DNA of 6,716 nucleotides, taken from positions 1 to 6,716 of the forward strand of contig JAESSU010000204.1 of assembly GCA_016763955.1 (NCBI GenBank). Reading direction: 5' to 3'. A program made the translations under genes and the position numbers. Positions 1 to 6,253 of the stretch are shown here, one piece after another (within the stretch, counting starts at the first letter, position 1; every line of letters begins with the position of its first letter). Under the pieces are notes generated by a model, which saw only the letters and a program-made list of their open reading frames with translations, did no database searches and was not told the origin of the DNA. This DNA is from Phycisphaeraceae bacterium. GTDB taxonomy: Bacteria > Planctomycetota > Phycisphaerae > Phycisphaerales > Phycisphaeraceae.

Positions 1-2174
1 AATAGCAGCTCATATGCCACATCCAAGTAGCCAAATCGTGAGAGCACATGGTTGATATAAACCGAGCCGACAAACCCGGTGGACAGATGCGTCCCACGAG
101 ATCGGATGTCCTGTGCCAACCAGTTGGCTGCTGCTTGTCGCTGTGTTTCAGGGAGCAAATTAAAATACAGTGCTAACAGGTAAGCGGTTTGCGTTTGTGA
201 CGCGAGTCTGCCAGCGGGTGTTAAGAAATGGTGACAAAACGCTTGGCAAGTTTTTTCAAATAGGTCATGGTAATGTGCCGCTTCGTCATCTTTACCAATG
301 ACTTTGAGCATGCGAGCAAAGAGGTCTGTCGAGTATGCTAAAAACGCGGTGCCGATCAGGTCATCTGATGTCGTTGCATCATGGTTAAGCCAATCACCAA
401 AACAATGTTCTTTGCTATAGCGGCGATCACAACGGAGAAAATCATGTGAGCCTTCATGCAGTGAATCGACGAAGCGTTTAAGCATGTCATAGTGTTCATG
501 GATTAAATCCGTATCACCATAACATTGATAAAGCGTCCATGGGCAGATCACTGCTGCATCAGACCATGCTGGGCCGCCGAGATTTGCGTGGGTTCCCACA
601 TTCACATTGGGGATGACACTTGGAATCCCGCCTGATTCCAATTGGGCATCAGCGGTGTCATCTAGCCATTTTTTAAAAAACGCTGAGACGTCCATGTTAA
701 ATGCAGCTGTGCGAATAAAAGCTTGTGCATCACCGGTCCAGCCCAGACGTTCATCACGCTGCGGGCAGTCGGTGGGGACTTCTAAGAAGTTCCCTCGTTG
801 TCCCCATGTGATATTGCTTTGGAGTTGATTCACCATTTCGTTAGAACATTCAAACGTGCCCGCAACAGGGGTATCAGAATGAACCACGATGCCCGTCACT
901 GCATTGCGTGGCGGTGCGACTTTCAGGCCTGATAGCTCCACATACTGAAAGCCGTGAAATGTAAAACGCGGTTCGTAGGTAACCGGCTTATCATTTGCAA
1001 AAGTATACGTGTCAGTGGCTTTGGCACCTCGGAGATTTTCGACATACATCGTGCCATTGGGGTTAAGGTATTCTGCATAGCGGATCGTGATGGTCTGACC
1101 TTTTTCTGCTTGTAATTGCAAACGCATCCAGCCGACCATGTTTTGCCGTAAGTCAAAAATCCAACGACCGGGTTCAATTTCTGTAGGGTCTGCAATTGCT
1201 GTTAATTCTTGGGTTCTTCTAACAGGCTCACTGCGAATGCCAACCAGTGGAATTTTTTTTGCAACAAATGTTTGAACCTTCTGCCAGGTTTTGTCATCAA
1301 ATTTTGCCTGATCCCAATCGGGGACTTCATAGTTGGCATCGTAGTCTTCACCCATAAGCAGATCGTTACTGCGAATCGGACTTTGGGCTGTGGTCCATGA
1401 ATCATCGGTTGCGATGGTAGCTCGCGATCCATCAGCAAAAGTGACTTCGATTTGTGCAAAGAACTGAGGTTGCTTGCCGTAGAGTCGATGGTACTTCCAT
1501 CCAACACGACCACAGTACCAGCCGTCACCGAGCAAGGCTCCAACAGCATTGTCACCTTGTTGAAGTTGTGAAGTCACATCGTAAACTTGGTAGATCAGAC
1601 GATGGTTGTAGTCTGTCCAACCCGGTCGCAACACATCGTCGGTGACGGGTTGACCGTTGATGGTGCAATCATACAGTCCCAATGCCGTCACATATAAGCG
1701 GGCTGAGACAGGTTGTTTTTCTAGTGTGAAATTTTTACGGAGCATCGGAGCAGGCATGTAAGTTCCTTCTTCGCCGACGATGTCCGAGCCAATCCATGTC
1801 GCTTGCCAGTCTTGATCCTCAAGCAATCCGATTTCAAATATTGCAGGCTCACTCCAAGGTGATGCCTGTCCATCTGCATCCCATGTCCGAACCGACCAAT
1901 AGCAACGCTGGCGTGATGTAAGTGGTTTACCCGCATACGTCAGATTCACCGACTGATCCGAGTCCACCTTGCCCGTATCCCAAAGGTCAGGATTTTGAAT
2001 CGGTGATGTTGCGTTAGTTGACACACAAACTTGGTATGCCTGTTGCATCGCACCTTCACGCGGGTCATTGACCCACCAACTTAGTCGGGGTGTGAGTCGA
2101 TCCAATCCAATTGGATTCACCAACGATTCACAAGTCAGACGACAAGGCGCATTAAAGTCATTCGATAATTTCAT
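1..2174 (-). CDS. Alpha-L-rhamnosidase, family GH78 (3' end outside window)
   Basis: Inverting glycoside hydrolase that removes terminal alpha-L-rhamnose from oligosaccharides or glycosides. The frame is open from the ATG at 2174 to the window edge, giving 724 residues. An N-terminal fibronectin-like region (about 17-115) is followed by the rhamnosidase N domain (about 145-320, with GLYDCTINGQPV and LGDGWYCGR), a beta domain (330-430) and the start of the (alpha/alpha)6 barrel. The family hallmark TDCPQRDERLGWTGD is present. D469, E475, W479 and D482 have the same spacing as D630, E636, W640 and D643 of Streptomyces SaRha78A, where E636 is the general acid. The visible part ends just after the conserved HLSTGFVG segment, so the second catalytic Glu lies outside. 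No signal peptide is seen at the MKLSNDFNAP start, suggesting a cytoplasmic enzyme. The start has no Shine-Dalgarno sequence but coincides with the start of homology. Transcribed divergently from the AraC gene, its probable regulator. Confidence 0.93.
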   Translation of the reverse strand, partial: MKLSNDFNAPCRLTCESLVNPIGLDRLTPRLSWWVNDPREGAMQQAYQVCVSTNATSPIQNPDLWDTGKVDSDQSVNLTYAGKPLTSRQRCYWSVRTWDADGQASPWSEPAIFEIGLLEDQDWQATWIGSDIVGEEGTYMPAPMLRKNFTLEKQPVSARLYVTALGLYDCTINGQPVTDDVLRPGWTDYNHRLIYQVYDVTSQLQQGDNAVGALLGDGWYCGRVGWKYHRLYGKQPQFFAQIEVTFADGSRATIATDDSWTTAQSPIRSNDLLMGEDYDANYEVPDWDQAKFDDKTWQKVQTFVAKKIPLVGIRSEPVRRTQELTAIADPTEIEPGRWIFDLRQNMVGWMRLQLQAEKGQTITIRYAEYLNPNGTMYVENLRGAKATDTYTFANDKPVTYEPRFTFHGFQYVELSGLKVAPPRNAVTGIVVHSDTPVAGTFECSNEMVNQLQSNITWGQRGNFLEVPTDCPQRDERLGWTGDAQAFIRTAAFNMDVSAFFKKWLDDTADAQLESGGIPSVIPNVNVGTHANLGGPAWSDAAVICPWTLYQCYGDTDLIHEHYDMLKRFVDSLHEGSHDFLRCDRRYSKEHCFGDWLNHDATTSDDLIGTAFLAYSTDLFARMLKVIGKDDEAAHYHDLFEKTCQAFCHHFLTPAGRLASQTQTAYLLALYFNLLPETQRQAAANWLAQDIRSRGTHLSTGFVGSVYINHVLSRFGYLDVAYELL

Positions 2175-2216
2175 ATTGTTTACTTTCGCATCAATCAAGC
2201 AGGGTTATTTTGAATA

Positions 2217-2244
2217 ATTTTAGCTCAACTTACAATTTAGTCTA
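2217..2244 (-). promoter_or_regulatory. Candidate promoter for the GH78 gene
   Basis: On the minus strand TAGACT (2244-2239, four of six matches to the -35 consensus) and TAAAAT (2222-2217, five of six matches to the -10 consensus) are separated by 16 bases. Transcription would begin near 2210, leaving a leader of about 36 bases before the ATG at 2174. The match is moderate and the region is AT-rich, so a chance match is possible. A weak -35 box would suit a promoter that needs an activator such as the divergent AraC protein. Confidence 0.4.
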
Positions 2245-2276
2245 GCACGTCATTGTGATTTATTTGTACAATTTTG
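2231..2276 (+). promoter_or_regulatory. Candidate AraC-type operator: direct repeat
   Basis: TACAATTTAG at 2231-2240 recurs as TACAATTTTG at 2267-2276 (nine of ten bases the same), with start points 36 bases apart. AraC-family proteins commonly bind direct repeats, and both copies lie in the 105-base gap between the divergent GH78 and AraC genes. The left copy lies between the -35 and -10 boxes of the proposed GH78 promoter and touches its -35. The right copy overlaps the proposed -10 of the regulator gene. The repeat is seen directly; its role as an operator is inference, and AT-rich sequence raises the odds of chance repeats. Confidence 0.35.
2264..2272 (+). promoter_or_regulatory. Possible -10 box of the AraC gene, with TTGTACAA palindrome
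   Basis: TACAAT at 2267-2272 is a five-of-six match to the -10 consensus and sits 7 bases before the ATG at 2280, so a transcript from it would be leaderless or nearly so. It lies inside the perfect 8-base palindrome TTGTACAA (2264-2271). No good -35 box is found 16-18 bases upstream, so the call is weak. A second TACAAT at 2231-2236 with a poor upstream box is an alternative that would leave a leader of about 37 bases. Confidence 0.25.
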
Positions 2277-2279
2277 CGC

Positions 2280-3209
2280 ATGCTACAACAATCCACCATT
2301 TTGATCCGCACGCAATTCAACTGGCCTTTGTCACCTGGCGTCTTTGCTTTTCGCTTTCCAACGCTTGTGGATATGCCCCCGCATGACCATTTATTTTTGG
2401 AACTGGTTTATGTTGAATCAGGGACTGCAGAACACCACTGTGCTGGAGGCGTAACACAATTACAACCCGGCAGTATCATCGTGCTTCGCCCGCATGTCTG
2501 GCATGCCTATTTAAATCCCAACAAACTGGTCGTTCTTAATTGTCTAATCGACCCTAAGTTCTGCCAACACTTTGAACCGCTGCTCTCGGCGCTGCCCTCG
2601 ACTGCCCAACTCTATCGCAATCATGTGACCTATCAACAAGAAGTCCCTTCGTTTCACTATCAACCACCACGTACAAAAAGACTCTATTTTCAAACACTTT
2701 TTGACCGCATGCTCGATGAGCAGGAACGTAACAAACCCGGGTGGCAAGGGGCCATGACAGCAATCGCATTAGAACTACTCATCGAGCTTGCAAGGCAATG
2801 CGACTACAAGCCGTCTCCTACGACTTCTAACACCATTTCAAGACAAACCTCCAGCCGCATCGACACCGCAGTAACCTATCTTGAAACACACTATCATCAG
2901 CAGGTGAGCCTTGACGAACTGGCCTTGAAGGTCAAGCTCAGCCCCGCGCATCTATCGCGCACATTCAAACAAAAAACAGGCGTGGGGATCATCGATTATA
3001 TTCACCGTCTGCGATGCGAAGAAGCCTGCCGAATGTTGCGTCTAACTGATCATTCTATCTCCCGAATCGCAATGGATGTCGGGTATGACGAGTTGGCCTA
3101 TTTTTCGCGTTGCTTTAGAAAACAAATCGGCTACGCGCCGCGAACCTATCGCCAGATCGGTAACGATATCGATGCCTCAGCCTTTGATTTCTCCAATCAA
3201 CAACGTTAG
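2280..3209 (+). CDS. AraC-family transcriptional regulator with sugar-sensing cupin domain
   Basis: A 309-residue DNA-binding regulator, close to the usual family size of about 280-310. Residues about 25-80 form an AraC-type cupin (PHDHLFLELVYVESG, then LQPGSIIVLRPHVWHAY), the ligand-sensing domain of the RhaS/RhaR type. The C-terminal 100 residues carry both helix-turn-helix units: first at about 209-231 (VSLDELALKVKLSPAHLSRT), second at about 258-285 (ISRIAMDVGYDELAYFSRCF), ending in the typical GYAPRTYRQ. The ATG at 2280 is preferred; a TTG at 2274 in the same frame would add only two residues, and neither has a Shine-Dalgarno sequence. It lies head to head with the rhamnosidase gene and 36 bases ahead of the sulfatase gene, so it most likely controls both in response to a sugar released by them. 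The RhaS-like cupin and its neighbour suggest rhamnose or a rhamnose oligosaccharide as signal, but this is inference, and activator versus repressor cannot be told. Confidence 0.92.
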   Translation: MLQQSTILIRTQFNWPLSPGVFAFRFPTLVDMPPHDHLFLELVYVESGTAEHHCAGGVTQLQPGSIIVLRPHVWHAYLNPNKLVVLNCLIDPKFCQHFEPLLSALPSTAQLYRNHVTYQQEVPSFHYQPPRTKRLYFQTLFDRMLDEQERNKPGWQGAMTAIALELLIELARQCDYKPSPTTSNTISRQTSSRIDTAVTYLETHYHQQVSLDELALKVKLSPAHLSRTFKQKTGVGIIDYIHRLRCEEACRMLRLTDHSISRIAMDVGYDELAYFSRCFRKQIGYAPRTYRQIGNDIDASAFDFSNQQR

Positions 3210-3235
3210 CCTGAAATAGTTGTCACCCCTATTTT

Positions 3236-3239
3236 GGAG
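3236..3239 (+). promoter_or_regulatory. Ribosome binding site that sets the sulfatase start
   Basis: GGAG stands 6 bases before the ATG at 3246. Two other starts in the same frame, TTG at 3234 and ATG at 3240, overlap or abut this site and are therefore unlikely. It is the only clear Shine-Dalgarno sequence among the gene starts visible in this window, which suits an internal gene of an operon. Confidence 0.6.
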
Positions 3240-3245
3240 ATGTTG

Positions 3246-4625
3246 ATGTCTAATAAACCAGTTAATGTTGTTCTCGTTTTTGCGGATCAAATGCGTGCTT
3301 CTGCCATGGGGTGCGCGGGAAATCCAGATGTCATCTCACCGACTATGGATCAACTTGCATCACAAGGACTGTATCTGGAAAACGGTATTGCCAACACCCC
3401 CGTCTGCTGTCCAAACCGAGGTACGCTGCTCACTTCAACATACCCAACCTGTCACAATGTTCAGGTCAACGACATGCCCGTGCGAACGGATTTACCCACA
3501 CTTGGAACCGTGGCAAAAGACAACGGCTACGACACTGCCTACATCGGCAAGTGGCACCTAGATGGCTCACCACGCAGCAAGTTCACACCGCCGGGCCCGC
3601 GCCGCTTGGGCTTTGATCACTGGGCAGTCTATAACTGTTCACATGCATATATGGACCCTAAGTATTATCGTGATTCGCCGGAACTTATTCGCAAACCCGG
3701 CTATGAGCCACAAGTCCAAACAGACCTTGCTTTGGACTATCTCGAATCACGAAAAAAAAATCAAACGCCCTTTTGCATGGTGGTCTCATGGGGCCCCCCG
3801 CATGATCCTTATCCCCAAGTTCCCCAAAAATACATCGATCTATATGACCCAGAAAAAATCACGTTGCACCCCAACGTGATAGAGCCTATTGATAATGTGT
3901 TAGCCAAAGACAAAGACTGCCGCACAACAACCGCACAATACTATGCGGCAGTAACAGCATTAGATGAACAACTTGGACGGATGCTCACCAAACTCCGTGA
4001 GATGGATGAACTAGACAACACCCTGTTTATCTTCACGTCGGATCATGGCGATATGCTCTGGTCCCATGGCATGATGAAAAAACAAGCACCTTGGGCCGAA
4101 TCAGTCGATATCCCCTTACTAATGCGTATGCCTTCCAAACTCGGCAGTGGCATCAAAAACGATGTCCTCTTTGGGACCGCGGATTTACTCCCCACCATTT
4201 GCGGATTGTTAGATTGGGATCAACCGCAGACTTTCCAAGGCAGCGACCTTTCTGACTGCTTAACTGACCCACAAGCACCGCAACCCACCACATCACTAAT
4301 CGCCAACTACCACGGCTATGGTGAAGGCATTTGCCAAAATCTCTACGCATGGCGAGGGGCGCGCAGTAAATCACACACCTACGTTGAAAAACCCAATCGT
4401 AAGCCATGGATGCTCTTTGATAATCTGACAGACCCCTATCAATTAAACAATCTCATCGACCAGCCACAAGTTGCAGATTTGCAATCCGAACTGTCAGAAG
4501 CATTAACGCATTGGCTTACAAAAACAGATGATCCAGCATTACCCGATGACGATCAACTAAAACACTTCGGACTCTATGAGCAATGGATTTATCACCGTGA
4601 TATCGTACAGAAGCAATGGCGTTAA
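3246..4625 (+). CDS. Type I (formylglycine) sulfatase, probably cytoplasmic
   Basis: Hydrolyses sulfate esters, here probably on a sulfated sugar. The 459-residue protein has the alkaline-phosphatase-like fold of family S1. Visible active-site elements in order: metal-binding FADQMR (D14, Q15); the maturation motif CCPNR, in which C54 would become formylglycine and R58 stabilises it; IGKWHL (K102, H104); SWGPPHDPY (H186); TSDHGD (D266, H267); and a lysine pair at 278-279. The usual maturation motif is C-x-P-S-R; here the serine is asparagine. The C-terminal subdomain (ARSKSHTYV, then WMLFDNLTDPYQLNNL) is typical. Many sulfatases are exported, but this one starts directly with the first beta strand (MSNKPVNVVLVFADQ) and has no signal peptide, so cytoplasmic action on imported oligosaccharides is likely. 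It follows the AraC gene by 36 bases and is probably cotranscribed. Sulfatase class is certain; substrate is not, with sulfated rhamnose, fucose or a related sugar as candidates from context. Confidence 0.93.
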   Translation: MSNKPVNVVLVFADQMRASAMGCAGNPDVISPTMDQLASQGLYLENGIANTPVCCPNRGTLLTSTYPTCHNVQVNDMPVRTDLPTLGTVAKDNGYDTAYIGKWHLDGSPRSKFTPPGPRRLGFDHWAVYNCSHAYMDPKYYRDSPELIRKPGYEPQVQTDLALDYLESRKKNQTPFCMVVSWGPPHDPYPQVPQKYIDLYDPEKITLHPNVIEPIDNVLAKDKDCRTTTAQYYAAVTALDEQLGRMLTKLREMDELDNTLFIFTSDHGDMLWSHGMMKKQAPWAESVDIPLLMRMPSKLGSGIKNDVLFGTADLLPTICGLLDWDQPQTFQGSDLSDCLTDPQAPQPTTSLIANYHGYGEGICQNLYAWRGARSKSHTYVEKPNRKPWMLFDNLTDPYQLNNLIDQPQVADLQSELSEALTHWLTKTDDPALPDDDQLKHFGLYEQWIYHRDIVQKQWR

Positions 4626-4652
4626 GCTGCTAAACACACGAACCGATTTAAC

Positions 4653-6053
4653 TCAGCCCTGATGTGTACACAGTTCGACTTTGAGTAGATCACAGAGCGT
4701 CTTGATTGCCTGCTGCTGATAATTCATCCCAATGGCATAGTGAGCACTAAAGGCATGATCAACAAAATGCTGAATGTCATCGAGCTTCATAAGCCAACGT
4801 CCGCGATACCAGCCGCCTTGGGAATCATCATAAGTTTTAGTCACCTGCCCCGGATAAACATGCAGTTGCGATGATGCTTCTTCCAAGCGGCAAAGCACGG
4901 CATCGCCGAGTTTAGGAAGCGCAAAAGTCATCGACTGCCCTTCCCAGCAAGGAAGCGTTTGAACCACGCGGTATTTTGCATCATCCGTCATGCAACGCGG
5001 AACTGTACCAGCGGTCGCAAAGTGACAAAGCATCACGGTATCCTCTGCTAGACTCTGATGATAGTCTGCTGCAATCGCCTTATCAGTGGGAACCGGTTTC
5101 TTATCCACCTCCCAAGCATCTCGGAACCCCAGATAAATATTGGCCATCATGGCTTGCTGCTGGCTCACACTTGCTAGTAGCAACTGTGAGATGAGCACCG
5201 CCACGTCTCCTTCTTCTGAAGTCGTAATCCCCTGAGCCCGCAAGGCAGCATACGCCACGTTGGGCATCGCTTTTTTCTGGAACAAGAACGGCTCAAACTC
5301 TTGGACTGTAATCGCGTTGGCCTGATGTTCATCAATGAGCTGGTGCATCGCAACATACAAACGAGCCACATCCAGAAGATGATCTTGACTTAGCGCAGGG
5401 TCCACATCACTGATCAACGTTTCATGCCAATGTTCCCACACCTGCTGAGCCGCCGTGAGAGGAACCTGCTTTGCTAGGGCCTGTAAACGGGCCGCAGGAA
5501 TCGCCACGACATGAACGCCTGTCATTTCCTGCAAGACCTTCGCACGTGCTTCGACATCCCCACACATAGGATGCGGATTGTCATGGACGCTAATCACAAT
5601 CGCCGTCGAATTTTTCAGCCATGCTTTTGCGCGCAAGGCCGTGAAGGATGCCACAATCCGCTGAGGATCTTCTGCGGGTAAAACGTCAAGCCCGCGTTGC
5701 CTAAGCACGTGCCTTGCAGATGACTGATAAGGATGAAACACCATGGACGGATCCATCATCATCACCGGACATCGCACATCGGCAAATAACGCATGAGCCT
5801 TCCAGACAAGTAAATGATCGCCAAGAATCAACACGTCTGATTGCTCACTGAATTCGGTGACCTGCTCGGCGGTGAGGTCTGCGTAATATCCACCATCAGT
5901 GAATGAGACAAAACCATCGCCAAGGAGTTGCTCCAGTGCGTCCATAATGAGCGTCGCAGTCGGCGCGTTAAAGGACAATACACAAACCCGTAGTGAACCA
6001 GTCGCAGGACAAAGGTCTTTTGCCTGCGGGAAATTCATATTACTACTGGGCAT
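4653..6053 (-). CDS. L-fucose/L-arabinose isomerase-like protein, divergent
   Basis: Probably interconverts an aldose and a ketose with a divalent metal, but the substrate is unknown. The 466-residue protein resembles the fucose isomerase-like family mainly in its second half. The stretch ITVQEFEPF ... GITTSEEGDVAVLISQLLL matches the family pattern of a metal-binding Glu (E252) followed by an E-G-D segment (E281, D283). MLCHFATAG (H344) fits the next conserved His, and the end, SAHYAIGMNYQQQAIKTLCD (H438), fits the closing His-x-x-x-x-Gly block. The N-terminal third shows alternating strands and helices (VLSFNAPTA, VLILGDHLLVW) like the family's Rossmann-like domain, but is poorly recognisable. 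The Cys common before E-G-D is absent. No signal peptide is seen. An ATG at 6164 would extend the frame by 37 residues, but a strong promoter lies inside that stretch, so ATG 6053 (or 6038) is preferred; none has a Shine-Dalgarno sequence. It converges on the sulfatase gene with a 27-base gap. A non-catalytic role cannot be excluded. Confidence 0.7.
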   Translation of the reverse strand: MPSSNMNFPQAKDLCPATGSLRVCVLSFNAPTATLIMDALEQLLGDGFVSFTDGGYYADLTAEQVTEFSEQSDVLILGDHLLVWKAHALFADVRCPVMMMDPSMVFHPYQSSARHVLRQRGLDVLPAEDPQRIVASFTALRAKAWLKNSTAIVISVHDNPHPMCGDVEARAKVLQEMTGVHVVAIPAARLQALAKQVPLTAAQQVWEHWHETLISDVDPALSQDHLLDVARLYVAMHQLIDEHQANAITVQEFEPFLFQKKAMPNVAYAALRAQGITTSEEGDVAVLISQLLLASVSQQQAMMANIYLGFRDAWEVDKKPVPTDKAIAADYHQSLAEDTVMLCHFATAGTVPRCMTDDAKYRVVQTLPCWEGQSMTFALPKLGDAVLCRLEEASSQLHVYPGQVTKTYDDSQGGWYRGRWLMKLDDIQHFVDHAFSAHYAIGMNYQQQAIKTLCDLLKVELCTHQG

Positions 6054-6078
6054 ATTCTGTAAAGGCGAAGTATTACAC

Positions 6079-6109
6079 ATTATAAAACATTTCTTAAAAA
6101 TACAGTCAA
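6079..6109 (-). promoter_or_regulatory. Promoter of the isomerase-like gene
   Basis: On the minus strand a perfect TATAAT (6084-6079) lies 19 bases after TTGACT (6109-6104, five of six matches). The spacer is two bases longer than ideal. Transcription would start near 6072, giving a leader of roughly 20-35 bases depending on whether ATG 6053 or 6038 is used. Its position downstream of the ATG at 6164 is the main argument against that longer start. Confidence 0.65.
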
Positions 6110-6142
6110 TTCGGATCATCCCTTTTACCAGAAATGACTTAA

Positions 6143-6177
6143 TTTGTGAATTGCGTATAGGCACGCCAAATCACAAA
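6143..6177. repeat. Imperfect inverted repeat upstream of the isomerase-like promoter
   Basis: Left arm TTTGTGAATTGCGT (6143-6156) and right arm 6163-6177 pair at 13 of 15 positions, with one mismatch and one bulged base, around the 6-base loop ATAGGC. The outer seven bases (TTTGTGA and TCACAAA) are perfect. It lies between the ftsH terminator and the -35 box, about 34 bases upstream of the latter, so it would not be in the message from the proposed promoter. It could be an operator for a dimeric regulator. The TGTGA and TCACA halves are 21 bases apart, too far for a CRP site. No run of T follows, so it is not a standard terminator. Confidence 0.45.
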
Positions 6178-6191
6178 CGACCTAAAAAGTG

Positions 6192-6228
6192 CCTAAAAAA
6201 AAGCACGGCCAGTATGACCGTGCTTTTA
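6192..6228 (-). terminator. Intrinsic terminator of ftsH
   Basis: AAAAGCACGG (6199-6208) pairs perfectly with CCGTGCTTTT (6218-6227) around a 9-base loop. Read on the minus strand, the stem begins 26 bases after the ftsH stop codon and its 3' arm runs into eight consecutive T residues (6202-6195), the classic pattern of factor-independent termination. The other side has only four T residues, so termination on the plus strand would be weaker. It separates ftsH from the isomerase-like gene and implies that the latter needs its own promoter. Confidence 0.88.
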
Positions 6229-6253
6229 GGAAAGTGTCATTGTTCAAACCACG

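Noticed and set aside
2180..2191. Four-codon upstream frame (ATG CGA AAG TAA) just before the GH78 start on the minus strand
   Set aside because: No ribosome binding site, and such short frames arise by chance often; nothing suggests an attenuator.
3265..3879. Overlapping plus-strand frames of about 100 codons inside the sulfatase gene
   Set aside because: They are out-of-frame shadows; the sulfatase frame contains every expected family motif without interruption.
4663..4672. Perfect palindrome TGTGTACACA at the 3' end of the isomerase-like gene
   Set aside because: It lies within coding sequence far from any promoter and is too short to be a terminator stem; it shares only the TGTACA core with the palindrome at 2264-2271.
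6143..6177. CRP-type site suggested by TGTGA and TCACA
   Set aside because: CRP sites have 6 bases between the halves; here there are 21.
6192..6228. Small RNA or riboswitch expression platform at the strong hairpin
   Set aside because: The position 26 bases after the ftsH stop, the short loop and the T-run are fully explained by an intrinsic terminator.
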